Shown here piece by piece: positions 28,346 to 37,647 of a DNA stretch of 64,000 bases. The translations under genes were made by a program, and so were the position numbers. The stretch is from positions 23,328-87,327 of the forward strand of contig NZ_JACUTS010000002.1 of the NCBI RefSeq assembly GCF_014859695.1, given 5' to 3'. This DNA is from Sulfurimonas sp. GTDB lineage: Bacteria; Campylobacterota; Campylobacteria; Campylobacterales; Sulfurimonadaceae. Every line of letters begins with the position of its first letter. Within the stretch, counting starts at the first letter, position 1. Under the pieces are notes generated by a model. It saw nothing but the letters and a program-made list of their open reading frames with translations. It was not told the origin of the DNA and ran no database searches.

Positions 28346-29977
28346 TTGAGTATAAATAATGTTTTTGTAGATATTGTAGATTTGCATCCTTCAAGAATAG
28401 CCGTTTATGAAGAAAATGGAAATTTTTTCTATGCAAACAGTAACTACATAAAAGCTTACGGTATTGAGATGTCAGAGAAAGAAAGTTTAAATTTTGATAA
28501 GATTAAACCATATGAGGTAACATTCGAGTATATAAAATCTCAACTAATTACATCAAAGAGCTTCAGTATTCAAGAACTTGAAGATTCTACTTTATTTGAA
28601 TCTCTATTTTTTTATACAACTTCAAAATATCTTATCCATATCTCTTCAAGTATTACAACATTAAAAGAAGCAGACAAAAAAATCTACTATCATGCAAATT
28701 ATGATTCGCTGACTACGCTTCCAAATAGATCTTATTTTAAAAAACAACTCAAAAGTATCCTTCAAGAATCTTCGCGCAATAGCTCAAAAATAGCTCTGTT
28801 TTTTATAGATGTAGATAAGTTTAAAGAGGTGAATGATACATACGGTCATGATGTAGGCGACAAGATGCTTGTTGCAATAGCAAAGAGACTTTTAAACAGT
28901 GTTAGAGAGGATGATATAGTAGCTAGAATAGGCGGTGATGAGTTTGTTTTAATAGCTAAAGATATAAAAAATACAGAGATTATAGAACGTTTGGCACTTA
29001 AGCTGCAGAAGAGAATCAGAGAGCCTATAGAGATAGATACGCACATCTTCAATGTAACGCTCTCTATCGGTATAGCGGTATACCCGCAACATGGAATAAC
29101 AAGCCAAGACCTTTTAAAAAATGCCGACATTGCCATGTATGAAGTCAAAAAAACTAAAAAGGATGATTTTAGGATTTATAATAAGTCGATGTCAAGCGAA
29201 GCGGCTATAAAATTATCGATGAAAGCAGAGATAAGAAGAGCATTGGAACAGAACGAGTTTGTTATGCATTATCAACCGGTTATAGATTTTCGTACTAACT
29301 CTATTGTCGGGGCAGAGGCGCTTGTGAGATGGTATCATAGCAAAAGGGGCATACTGGAACCAAATGAGTTTTTGGAACTTATCTTATCGGGGGATATGGA
29401 TAAAGAGTTTAACTGCATGGTTGTTTCAAAAGTTTTAAAAGATTTGACAATAATGAATAAAGCTTTTTTAAATAAAAAATTAATCATCTCTATCAATATA
29501 TCAAAGGATCAGTTTTTTAGTCCAACTTTTTCTTTAAATATATCAGAGACATCTAAAAACTACTCCATAGATAAATCGCAAATAGAACTCAAAATTGTAG
29601 AAAATCAGATAATGAAAAATAGTTCTGTGGCAAAAGAGAACATAGAAACTCTCCATTTGATGGGATTTAAGATAGCTTTGGATGACTTTGGAATCGAACA
29701 CTCAAGTCTTAATCATCTAAAAAATTTTAAAGTAGACAAGCTAAAGATAGATAGATTGTTTATTAAAAACATAGCTCAAGATGAAAATGATCTGAATATT
29801 GTAAAATCTATAGTAAATACGGCAAAACTGTTTAATCTCAAAGTACAGGCAGAGGGAATAGAGACTAAAGAGCAGTATCAGAAATTAAAAAAAATCGGAT
29901 GTGACTTTTCGCAAGGTTTTTATCACTCAAGTGCCTTGCCTATGGATGATTTTATACACTATTTTAATAAAACTTGA
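28346..29977 (+). CDS. PAS-GGDEF-EAL cyclic-di-GMP turnover protein
   Basis: The 543-residue cytoplasmic protein has an N-terminal PAS-like segment (about 8-110), a GGDEF domain (about 120-275) with intact RIGGDEF, and an EAL domain (about 285-540) with EALVRW, ININIS (Asn ligand), DDFG and QAEGIET. Key metal and catalytic positions look intact in both domains, so it could both make and break c-di-GMP, unlike the degenerate protein at 5128. The start is TTG at 28346 behind a weak GGGG-containing site; no nearby ATG fits better. The winged-helix/LOV-like gene follows after 40 bases. Confidence 0.93.
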   Translation: MSINNVFVDIVDLHPSRIAVYEENGNFFYANSNYIKAYGIEMSEKESLNFDKIKPYEVTFEYIKSQLITSKSFSIQELEDSTLFESLFFYTTSKYLIHISSSITTLKEADKKIYYHANYDSLTTLPNRSYFKKQLKSILQESSRNSSKIALFFIDVDKFKEVNDTYGHDVGDKMLVAIAKRLLNSVREDDIVARIGGDEFVLIAKDIKNTEIIERLALKLQKRIREPIEIDTHIFNVTLSIGIAVYPQHGITSQDLLKNADIAMYEVKKTKKDDFRIYNKSMSSEAAIKLSMKAEIRRALEQNEFVMHYQPVIDFRTNSIVGAEALVRWYHSKRGILEPNEFLELILSGDMDKEFNCMVVSKVLKDLTIMNKAFLNKKLIISINISKDQFFSPTFSLNISETSKNYSIDKSQIELKIVENQIMKNSSVAKENIETLHLMGFKIALDDFGIEHSSLNHLKNFKVDKLKIDRLFIKNIAQDENDLNIVKSIVNTAKLFNLKVQAEGIETKEQYQKLKKIGCDFSQGFYHSSALPMDDFIHYFNKT

Positions 29978-30017
29978 TACTATAAAAACAAATAAAAAAT
30001 TTAAATAAGATTGAAAC

Positions 30018-30740
30018 ATGAAGAACAATAAGTTAATAAGATTATCAAGCAGCTGCTACTGGAGTATGGAAATAGAGTCTCTCTCGGTAGAGGGGGTGGA
30101 TATTAAATTGTCCATTTCACAGAAAAAGTTGTTTAAATTTTTAGTTAAGCATATAAACAAACCTGTTCTAAATTTAGATATATCTTATGAACTGCATGAC
30201 TCCTTAGATAGAGAATTCAATGAAAAAAGTGTGCGCAATTTTATAACAGGACTTAGAAAATTAGCTCCATGTCTTAATCTTGTAAATATATACGGCGGAT
30301 ACTATATGCTTAAAAGTGAGCAGATTAGTAAATACATAAAGCTTAAAGAGCAGTTTTTTGAGATAATAGAGCAATCAAAAAATCCTATAGTTGTCACTAG
30401 CCCAAATGAATATGACAACCCCATAATTTATGTTAATGAGGCATTTTGTGAGTTGTTTGGGTATGAGTATGAAGAAGCGGTAGGTCAAAATTGCCGCTTT
30501 TTACATAGCAACGATACAGAGCAGGAAGCTCTTAAACAGATAAGAGAAGCAATAAGTGCGCAAAAGTCTGTAGAAGTAAATATCTGTAACTATACCAAAG
30601 ATGGAAACATGGTTTATGAAGATGTTACGATTAGTCCTATCTTTGATAAACAAAAAGAGAAACTTAGCTACTTTTTAGGCATATACAAAGATGTTACATC
30701 AGTGCCGCTCTTTTTGGAAAAAGTCCAAGAAGTTCTTTAG
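30018..30740 (+). CDS. Winged-helix protein with LOV-like PAS sensor domain
   Basis: Residues about 20-98 resemble an OmpR-type DNA-binding winged helix ([15 protein letters not shown]..., [13 protein letters not shown], then a GGYYML wing). Residues about 118-228 are a PAS domain with the LOV signature GQNCRFL, where C159 would form the flavin adduct, and NYTKDG with a flavin-binding Asn at 191. Other flavin contacts differ: RFLQ is RFLH, the second Asn is E201, and the C-terminal Gln is Y223. It may be a blue-light or redox one-component regulator, or a PAS with another ligand. It follows the GGDEF-EAL gene by 40 bases. Confidence 0.8.
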   Translation: MKNNKLIRLSSSCYWSMEIESLSVEGVDIKLSISQKKLFKFLVKHINKPVLNLDISYELHDSLDREFNEKSVRNFITGLRKLAPCLNLVNIYGGYYMLKSEQISKYIKLKEQFFEIIEQSKNPIVVTSPNEYDNPIIYVNEAFCELFGYEYEEAVGQNCRFLHSNDTEQEALKQIREAISAQKSVEVNICNYTKDGNMVYEDVTISPIFDKQKEKLSYFLGIYKDVTSVPLFLEKVQEVL

Positions 30741-30844
30741 AAGAATTTTATGGTGCTAAAAAACTTCTTAAAAAATCATCACATCATTTTCTCAGCTATT
30801 TCTTGATACTCTATCGTTATAAAAACCTTACAAAGGCAGTGAAA

Positions 30845-31429
30845 TTGTCCGATAACGAAGATACAAAATTTGAAAATGCGGTAAAGACCATGATGTTTCA
30901 TGTGGGAGAAAATCCTGAGAGGGAGGGGCTTTTAAAAACTCCTCAGAGAGTTAAAAAAGCATATGAGTTTATATTTGGCGGTTATAAAGAAGACCCTAGG
31001 GAGATACTCAAATCTGCGCTATTTACAAGCTCAAACGATGAGATGGTTCTTCTAAAAGATATAGAGTTTTACTCCACTTGCGAGCATCATCTTCTGCCTA
31101 TTATAGGGCGTGTGCATGTGGCATATATTCCAGATGGAAAGGTAGTAGGACTCTCAAAAATCCCACGTGTCGTAAATGTTTTTGCCCGTCGTATGCAGAT
31201 TCAAGAGCAGTTGACGGAGCAGATAGCCGATGCAATCATGGATACCATAGCGCCAAAGGGCGTAGCGGTCGTTATTCAGGCAAGGCATATGTGTATGGAG
31301 ATGAGAGGTGTTGAGAAGATAAACTCAACTACGACATCATCGGCTCTACGCGGACTATTTAAAAAAGATGAGAAAACAAGAAGCGAATTTTTCTCTTTGA
31401 TAAACTCTCCTACGGGTTCACGTTATTAG
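30845..31429 (+). CDS. folE: GTP cyclohydrolase I
   Basis: FolE opens GTP to dihydroneopterin triphosphate, first step of folate synthesis and, with QueF in this genome, of queuosine. Recognisable motifs are [20 protein letters not shown], the zinc and active-site segment [39 protein letters not shown], and [12 protein letters not shown] with the zinc cysteine. The frame is open to a TTG at 30803 and a GTG at 30839. The TTG at 30845 has AAAGG at 30832-30836 eight bases upstream and gives 194 residues, so it is preferred. fliI follows after 27 bases. Confidence 0.94.
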   Translation: MSDNEDTKFENAVKTMMFHVGENPEREGLLKTPQRVKKAYEFIFGGYKEDPREILKSALFTSSNDEMVLLKDIEFYSTCEHHLLPIIGRVHVAYIPDGKVVGLSKIPRVVNVFARRMQIQEQLTEQIADAIMDTIAPKGVAVVIQARHMCMEMRGVEKINSTTTSSALRGLFKKDEKTRSEFFSLINSPTGSRY

Positions 31430-31456
31430 ACAGACTCAAAAGCAGGGAGATTTTTA

Positions 31457-32770
31457 ATGCCTTTTTCTTCACTAAAAAACAGAATCTCAAATAAAAAATA
31501 TTCGGTCGCATTCGGCGAGGTTGTTAAAATAAATGCAACCGTAATTACTGCTCGCGGGTTAAAAGTAAGTATAAGCGACATAGTAAAGATTATCTCAAAC
31601 GATACCAACCAAGAGACTATCGGGATGGTTACCGAGATAGACGGTGCTACATTTTTTATTACGCCTTTTAGCTTTGTGGAGGGATTTTGTTCTGGAGATA
31701 GGGTCTTTTTGGACCAAACAGGTTTAAATATTCCGGTGGGTCAATCTCTGCTCGGACGCGTTGTAGACCCGTTTATGAGACCCATTGACGGTAAAGGAGT
31801 TGTAAACGGCTCTAAACTTATGCCGATTATTAAAGCACCCATTGCAGCCATGAAGCGCGGCATGATAGATGAGATTTTTAGCGTCGGGGTAAAGAGTATA
31901 GATGGGCTCTTGACCTGCGGAAAAGGTCAAAAACTCGGAATCTTTGCGGGAAGCGGTGTCGGAAAATCAACACTTATGGGAATGATTGTAAGAGGCTCCG
32001 ATGCACCCATAAAAGTTGTTGCACTTATAGGCGAGAGAGGTAGGGAGGTTCCTGAGTTTATAGAGAAAAATCTAGGCGGAAACCTTGAGAATACCGTAAT
32101 CGTGGTGGCTACGTCGGATGACTCCCCGCTTATGAGAAAGTACGGCGCATTTGCTGCTATGAGTGTGGCTGAGTTTTTTAAAGATCAGGGACTTGATGTT
32201 CTTTTTATCATGGACTCCGTGACCAGATTTGCGATGGCTCAAAGAGAGATAGGTTTGGCCCTTGGAGAGCCTCCGACCTCAAAAGGTTACCCGCCATCAT
32301 CACTCACACTTCTTCCACAGCTGATGGAGCGTGCAGGAAAAGAGGAGGGCAAAGGCTCGATTACCGCTTTTTTTACCGTTTTGATAGAGGGCGATGATAT
32401 GAGCGATCCGATTGCAGATCAGTCTCGCTCTATTTTAGACGGTCATATAGTGCTCTCACGCGAACTTACAGACTTCGGGATATATCCGCCGGTACATATA
32501 CTAAACTCTGCTTCTAGGGTTATGAATGACATCATCTCGGACGAGCATCTCAAAGCAGTTCTGAAGTTTAGAAGACTCTATACAATCCTCAAAGAGAATG
32601 AGATGTTGATTCGCATAGGTGCGTACACGAAGGGCGGAGATTCGGACTTGGATGAAGCAATAGCTAAAAAAGGTGAGATGGAGAAGTTTTTAATTCAAAA
32701 TTCGATGCAAAAGAGCGATTTTAACGATACTCTGGATGCGCTTTTAAAGCTCACAGCCCCTTCATTATAA
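31457..32770 (+). CDS. fliI: Flagellum-specific ATPase FliI
   Basis: FliI is the hexameric ATPase of the flagellar type III export apparatus, on the cytoplasmic side of the basal body. At 437 residues it is of normal length. Walker A is GIFAGSGVGKSTLMGMI, Walker B lies in DVLFIMDSVTRFAMAQRE, and the family segment GEPPTSKGYPPSSLTLLPQL follows. It stands outside any flagellar cluster here, as is common in Campylobacterota where flagellar genes are scattered. Its last 20 bases overlap the convergent propeller/solenoid gene. Confidence 0.94.
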   Translation: MPFSSLKNRISNKKYSVAFGEVVKINATVITARGLKVSISDIVKIISNDTNQETIGMVTEIDGATFFITPFSFVEGFCSGDRVFLDQTGLNIPVGQSLLGRVVDPFMRPIDGKGVVNGSKLMPIIKAPIAAMKRGMIDEIFSVGVKSIDGLLTCGKGQKLGIFAGSGVGKSTLMGMIVRGSDAPIKVVALIGERGREVPEFIEKNLGGNLENTVIVVATSDDSPLMRKYGAFAAMSVAEFFKDQGLDVLFIMDSVTRFAMAQREIGLALGEPPTSKGYPPSSLTLLPQLMERAGKEEGKGSITAFFTVLIEGDDMSDPIADQSRSILDGHIVLSRELTDFGIYPPVHILNSASRVMNDIISDEHLKAVLKFRRLYTILKENEMLIRIGAYTKGGDSDLDEAIAKKGEMEKFLIQNSMQKSDFNDTLDALLKLTAPSL

Positions 32771-34883
32771 TATCGTTGTATCTCCAGCTGTCTCTTGTAG
32801 GCCTGTCTTCATGTGATTGTGTTATGGCAAGTTTATGAGATGAGATTTTTTCAAACTTTTTCATAAGATGGCTAATCTCGCTGTCTACTCCAAATATATC
32901 TATATAGGTATAGATTATCGCCTCTGCACCCTTAAAATTATTTTTCTCCATCAGGATGCCTACTCTTGCGTGAAAGCTTACCCTCAGAAGATCTCCTACC
33001 TTGTTGCTTCTGCTAGATAGAGCAAGAAGCTGACCCAATGTTTTTTTAATATCTTTTATACTTCCCTCAAGTGCGTACTCTTCGCATTTTTGCATAAGTT
33101 TTGACCAGTGTTTCTCAAGAAGCATTCCCAGTTCTGTGCTTCTTAGAAACTTATAGAGATCTAAAAGTTCATAGCAGCGCTTAAAGTCGTTCTCTTCATA
33201 TGCATTTTGAAGCAATTTTGCATGTTTGCATTTTAGGTGCAGCTCTTCTCTCTTTTGGCCTATATGAGGAATCTCCTCAAGAGTAAGCAGAAGCTCTTCT
33301 GCTTTGTCGATTTGTGCCGCTTTTATATTTTTTTCAACCTCAAGGAGAGTCTCCTCTATTTGGTTATTCATAGCTATATAGTTTGGTATCTGCTTAAAGA
33401 GTTCATTTTTATCTACAAGTTTGTTAATGGTTTGAAAATCCCTCTTTTGTATGGCTCTTAGCAGGTCTACAAACTCTCTGTTTTGTGTAAGAAGAAGTTT
33501 TATCAGAGGCTTCTTTGAGATTACACCGGTGTAATCTGCAAAAAGAGCTCTGGCACCCGCTATGTTATTTTGTACAATATGTCTTTGGGCATTTGAGAAG
33601 GCGAGTCTGAAAATCTGCTCCATTTTTTTATATTGAACTGTTCTTTTTAGAGGCTCATGTTTAGAGCAGATGGCATAGGCAAGGGCATACTTTTTTTCTA
33701 AAAAGAGCACTTGAAATCTAAGGTAGTTTTCAAAAGCGACAAAGAGCTCTTTTATGACACTCTCTTTTGATTTTATATCTCTGTATGGGTTTAGAATCTG
33801 GGTGGCATAAGCTCTGTTTTGGTTAATGAGTGCTTTTAGAGCAATCTCATAACTTTTTTCAAACCTCTGCTGGAGAGCTTTATGCTCATGTGAGCCTTGA
33901 AGCATAGGCTCTTTGGCAATTAGCTCAAAGGCTTCTTTGAGCGCATTGTGGGCAATTAGAGATTTTAATCTTGCGATACCGGGAAGTTCAATATGCAAGA
34001 TATTGTTGTTTTGAAGCGCGACAACAAGTGAATCACTCTTTAGAATATCTACAAATTTTATTTTAGAATCAAGCTCAATATATTTACTATGCGCAATTTT
34101 GCAATTTTTCACATCAATTATCGTAATGATATTCGAGTTACCGCTTACTAAAATATAGTTTGGATTTGGCATTATAATTACTCTATTAATTGATGCGATG
34201 GGCGTATCTATACTTTTATGACTCTCTTCATCCAAGAGTGAGACAATGTCTACTTTTCCGTTGTCTTTTGCGCATATAAGCGTATCTTTATTTAAAAAGC
34301 AAAGAGCGTTAATGCGGGTTTTGTTGTAGGTAAGGATACTTGTGTTTGTCTGCGAGTAGAGGTCAATTATATAGATAGCACCCCCATAGCCGCTACATGC
34401 AAAAGAGTTATTGTAAAATGCAAATGAGCTTACATAGTTTTGGCTCTCTCTTGTTATTCTCTTTCTGTCGTATGGAAAAGAGCAGAGTCTGGAGAGAAGC
34501 GATGGCTGATTTGTTTTGTATTGAAGGACTCTGCCGTTTTTGCTTCCGGCTATAATATAGTTTGAAGATGGGTCAAAACTTACAATATCAACATCTTCGT
34601 CATACGTCTCAATGATATATGCAATCTCTTTAGATTGTATCTCTAAAATATAAATAATTCTATTGTTGACAAAAGCAAAAAATTCACGATTTGGACTAAA
34701 AGCAGAGGTCGTTACATTTGTATTAAGATAAGCATTAGCAATACTTTTTTTTATTTCACACTCGTTAAGATCAAATATTTTAACTCCATGAAACTTGGTA
34801 TTATAGGCAACAAGCGAATCATCCAGTGCTTTTAATAGGGTAATATCTGATTTTGCTTCTTGGCATTTGTATATTTTAGGCAT
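32751..34883 (-). CDS. Beta-propeller plus alpha-solenoid protein, unknown function
   Basis: The 710-residue protein has no signal peptide or membrane segment. Residues about 1-325 show WD40-like repeats such as TTSAFSPNREFFAFVNNRII, VSFDPSSNYIIAGSKNGRVL and ALCFLNKDTLICAKDNGKVD, consistent with a seven-bladed propeller. Residues about 330-690 are nearly all helical, with helix-turn-helix pairs suggesting a TPR or coatomer-like solenoid. This order is that of eukaryotic vesicle-coat and nuclear-pore scaffolds; any link is unproven and the fold may have arisen separately. It overlaps convergent fliI by 20 bases. I know no function. Confidence 0.8.
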   Translation of the reverse strand: MPKIYKCQEAKSDITLLKALDDSLVAYNTKFHGVKIFDLNECEIKKSIANAYLNTNVTTSAFSPNREFFAFVNNRIIYILEIQSKEIAYIIETYDEDVDIVSFDPSSNYIIAGSKNGRVLQYKTNQPSLLSRLCSFPYDRKRITRESQNYVSSFAFYNNSFACSGYGGAIYIIDLYSQTNTSILTYNKTRINALCFLNKDTLICAKDNGKVDIVSLLDEESHKSIDTPIASINRVIIMPNPNYILVSGNSNIITIIDVKNCKIAHSKYIELDSKIKFVDILKSDSLVVALQNNNILHIELPGIARLKSLIAHNALKEAFELIAKEPMLQGSHEHKALQQRFEKSYEIALKALINQNRAYATQILNPYRDIKSKESVIKELFVAFENYLRFQVLFLEKKYALAYAICSKHEPLKRTVQYKKMEQIFRLAFSNAQRHIVQNNIAGARALFADYTGVISKKPLIKLLLTQNREFVDLLRAIQKRDFQTINKLVDKNELFKQIPNYIAMNNQIEETLLEVEKNIKAAQIDKAEELLLTLEEIPHIGQKREELHLKCKHAKLLQNAYEENDFKRCYELLDLYKFLRSTELGMLLEKHWSKLMQKCEEYALEGSIKDIKKTLGQLLALSSRSNKVGDLLRVSFHARVGILMEKNNFKGAEAIIYTYIDIFGVDSEISHLMKKFEKISSHKLAITQSHEDRPTRDSWRYNDIIMKGL

Positions 34884-34966
34884 AAAATATTATAGATTAA
34901 AAAAGTAGTGTTTGAACTGAAATTTTTGGCAATGAGGAGCAAGAGCCGCAAAGAGGCAGCTCCGTT

Positions 34967-35941
34967 TTAAAAGTCTAGCATCTCTACTTCTGAGTAGGCT
35001 TTTATTAGGTGTTTGCCCATTTGACCTTCATAGGCATCCCATGAGTGATACTCTTTTAATTTTTCATGTACTTCCGGCTTTATTTCATAGCTTGCTATAC
35101 CATCGTCATAAGCTTTTTGGGCACCCTCAAGTACAATTTTTAGGTACTTTAAAAATGGCTCTACGGTTTTGCTTATCTCAGTGCCCGATGGACCATGACC
35201 CGGAACATAAAGTGTATATTTTTTAAATCCGTCCTCTTGATTTTTAATCTTCTCAAGCACTTTTATGTTTTCAACAATGCTTGAAGATTCATCAAATGCT
35301 CCAAAACGATTTGTTATAAGATTATCCCCGATAAAAAGCGTATTTGAGTTTGTATGTTCAATAAGTATATCCGTGTCGGTATGCCCTTTTGCAAAGTGGC
35401 GCATTATAAAAGTCTCTCCGTCAACAACAACTGTCTGCTTGTTTTCAACACCTTCACTCGGGAATGTAAAAGGCTTCGTGCCCTCTAGATTTCCAGTGAG
35501 TCTATCAAGGATACCGTACCAAGTTTCAGCTGAATTGTCTTTAACCTGCTCAATCATGTAGGTTAATGCATAGATTGGCACTTCTGGGTATTTTTCCCTA
35601 ATATTTTTGTTTGCAAACCAGTGGTCACCGTGTTTATGTGTATTAAAAACAGCAATTATCGGCTTAGGGCTCAATTTCTCTATCTCAGCGAGAATTTTTT
35701 GACCTACGTTGTAGTTTCCGCCCGGATCAATTACGATAAGTCCGTTTTCACTCTCAACAACGACAGGATTGTTCATAAACCCTTCGTTCTCTTTGCTAGG
35801 CTCTGTTTCAGGTCCATGCATAACATAAACATTTTGGTTCATCTTCTCAAATTTAAACTCACCTAAACTTCCTAATGTAAAAGCATTTAGCGATATTGAA
35901 AAGAGCATGGCAATTGAAGCTAAGATAGTAGCTTTTTTCAT
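34967..35941 (-). CDS. Exported metallo-beta-lactamase-fold hydrolase
   Basis: The 324-residue product has a clear signal peptide (about 1-20, ending SLNAF) and a metallo-beta-lactamase domain with the zinc motif THKHGDHW. A third His lies in AKGHTDTD and a further one in VPGHGPSG. It is similar in length and layout to the hydrolase downstream of soxZ (61612) and to SoxH-like proteins. It lies 93 bases downstream of the sulfide:quinone oxidoreductase gene in the same direction, so a periplasmic sulfur-related role is a reasonable inference. Substrate unknown. Confidence 0.85.
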   Translation of the reverse strand: MKKATILASIAMLFSISLNAFTLGSLGEFKFEKMNQNVYVMHGPETEPSKENEGFMNNPVVVESENGLIVIDPGGNYNVGQKILAEIEKLSPKPIIAVFNTHKHGDHWFANKNIREKYPEVPIYALTYMIEQVKDNSAETWYGILDRLTGNLEGTKPFTFPSEGVENKQTVVVDGETFIMRHFAKGHTDTDILIEHTNSNTLFIGDNLITNRFGAFDESSSIVENIKVLEKIKNQEDGFKKYTLYVPGHGPSGTEISKTVEPFLKYLKIVLEGAQKAYDDGIASYEIKPEVHEKLKEYHSWDAYEGQMGKHLIKAYSEVEMLDF

Positions 35942-36034
35942 CTCATCTCCTGTGTTGTGTAAAATTTTAATTGTGGGGGTTATTATACTATGCGAAGGGT
36001 AAATCCTCCATAAAGGAGGATTTAGTAGTTCTTT

Positions 36035-37513
36035 TTATGCTCTACCTGAAAGCATACCGTGGATTGTCATTGGCTTAAGCATATAAACTTTTAACAACCA
36101 GTAAATCCATCTCTCTTTTGTAGGATCAAGAGGGAATGAAGGTGTAGGTTTTTTACTCCAGTCAAACTCAGCAAGCATAACAGTACCGATACTTGTAATA
36201 AGTGGACAAACTGTATATCCGTCATATTTAGCAGTCGGCTCTTTGCCGCCCATTGCAGCAATAACGTTGTCAACAACGACTTTGTACTGCTTACGAGCCG
36301 AACCTCCGGTTTTACCCATTGGAACACCGGCACAGTCACCAACAGCCCATACATTAGGGAAGAAAGATGATTGAAGAGTCTCTTTATTTACGGTAACCCA
36401 GCTACCAGCTGAACCGATTTTTGATTTGCCAACAACATCAGGTGTTTTCATTGGAGGAGCAACATGTATAAAGTCATACTTGAATGTAACAGGCTCGCTT
36501 ACTTCTACTTCTTTGAAGATTGGTTCACCCATTTCGTCTTCAAACTCTTTTTTCTCCATTTTCCACTTGTTGAATGTTGCTGTTTTAGCAGCCGGATCTA
36601 TCTCAGCAAGGTTGTGCTTGTAGTTTACTTTGAAATCTCTCTCTTCAAACTGCTTAACGATAGGTACATTATAATCTGGAATACCAAATAGTGCCCCATT
36701 GTTTGTGTTGAAAGTAAGTTCAACTTTATCACGCACACCAGCTTCTACAAGACGAGCGTGTGTTAAATACATGATTTTAAGTGGAGCACCACCACACTTG
36801 ATAGCTCCTCTAGGGTTAGAGAATAACGCTTGAAGTTTTTCAGGTCCTTTGTGAGCTTTTGCTGTGTTAATCAGCTCTTGGATACCTTTCCACGTTGCAA
36901 CAGCACCGTCTTGGAAGTAAAGAGAGTGTACACCATTTTGTGTAATTGTCTTTTTTGTAGCTGCATTATCTTTCCCAGAAGATGTAATTTCACCCTCTAA
37001 ACCTTTAATAGCCCCGTAGTTAAGATTTGCTCCCGCTGCTACTATAAGCTGATCGTAAGTTACCTCTTGGCTTCCATCAACTATAACTTTGTTGTTCTCA
37101 GGATCTATAGAAGTTACGCTGCCTTTGATAAGCTTAACACCGCTTGGAACAAAATCATCTCTTTTGTAGATAATGTCATCAATTTCCCAAACACCACTAG
37201 CAACCAATGTTTGACCAGGCTGATAAGAAACAGATATTGGATCCGGCTCTATAACAGTTATATCTGCATCCGAAATAGTGTTGTTTAGACGTGCAGCCGT
37301 ACTCATACCTGCTAAGCCGCCACCTAAAATAACTATTTTACCTTTAACATCTGCAGATGCGGATGCAGTTGCAGCCCCCACGGTAGCACTAGCTAAAACA
37401 GATGCTGCTAACGGAGACACCGTTAGGTATTTTAAAGCCTCACGACGAGACATAACCTCCGGATGCTTATCTACTTCATTTAAAATCTCTTCTAAGATCT
37501 TATTTTTCTTCAT
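36035..37513 (-). CDS. sqr: Tat-exported sulfide:quinone oxidoreductase, type II-like
   Basis: SQR oxidises sulfide to sulfane sulfur and passes electrons to quinone at the membrane. The 492-residue flavoprotein has the twin-arginine motif SRREALKYL with an Ala-rich hydrophobic stretch after it (about 28-55). The FAD-binding ILGGGLAGMSTAARL, the SYQPGQTLV active-site loop and the VGDCAG segment are present. Redox cysteines are in IKCGGAPLKIMYL and YTVCPL. The KCxGAPxKIMYL and C-terminal TKERWIYWLLK segments match type II (mitochondrial-like) SQRs. A twin-arginine signal would place it on the periplasmic face. Confidence 0.9.
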   Translation of the reverse strand: MKKNKILEEILNEVDKHPEVMSRREALKYLTVSPLAASVLASATVGAATASASADVKGKIVILGGGLAGMSTAARLNNTISDADITVIEPDPISVSYQPGQTLVASGVWEIDDIIYKRDDFVPSGVKLIKGSVTSIDPENNKVIVDGSQEVTYDQLIVAAGANLNYGAIKGLEGEITSSGKDNAATKKTITQNGVHSLYFQDGAVATWKGIQELINTAKAHKGPEKLQALFSNPRGAIKCGGAPLKIMYLTHARLVEAGVRDKVELTFNTNNGALFGIPDYNVPIVKQFEERDFKVNYKHNLAEIDPAAKTATFNKWKMEKKEFEDEMGEPIFKEVEVSEPVTFKYDFIHVAPPMKTPDVVGKSKIGSAGSWVTVNKETLQSSFFPNVWAVGDCAGVPMGKTGGSARKQYKVVVDNVIAAMGGKEPTAKYDGYTVCPLITSIGTVMLAEFDWSKKPTPSFPLDPTKERWIYWLLKVYMLKPMTIHGMLSGRA

Positions 37514-37647
37514 GATTTTTCCTTTTTTTGTGATAAAGTTATCAATTTTACATCTTTGCGCCTTAAGATATTTTTAAACATAGTAGTTTTTTCTTATAAT
37601 AATGCTATTTTAGGTGCTTATGTGTAATTTATAAGAGTAATTTTTGC

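Noticed and set aside
30894-30909. TGTTTCATGTGGGAGA, a third parS-like sequence
   Set aside because: It matches the CATG-core motif in only 13 of 16 positions, lies inside folE, and lacks the second half-site.
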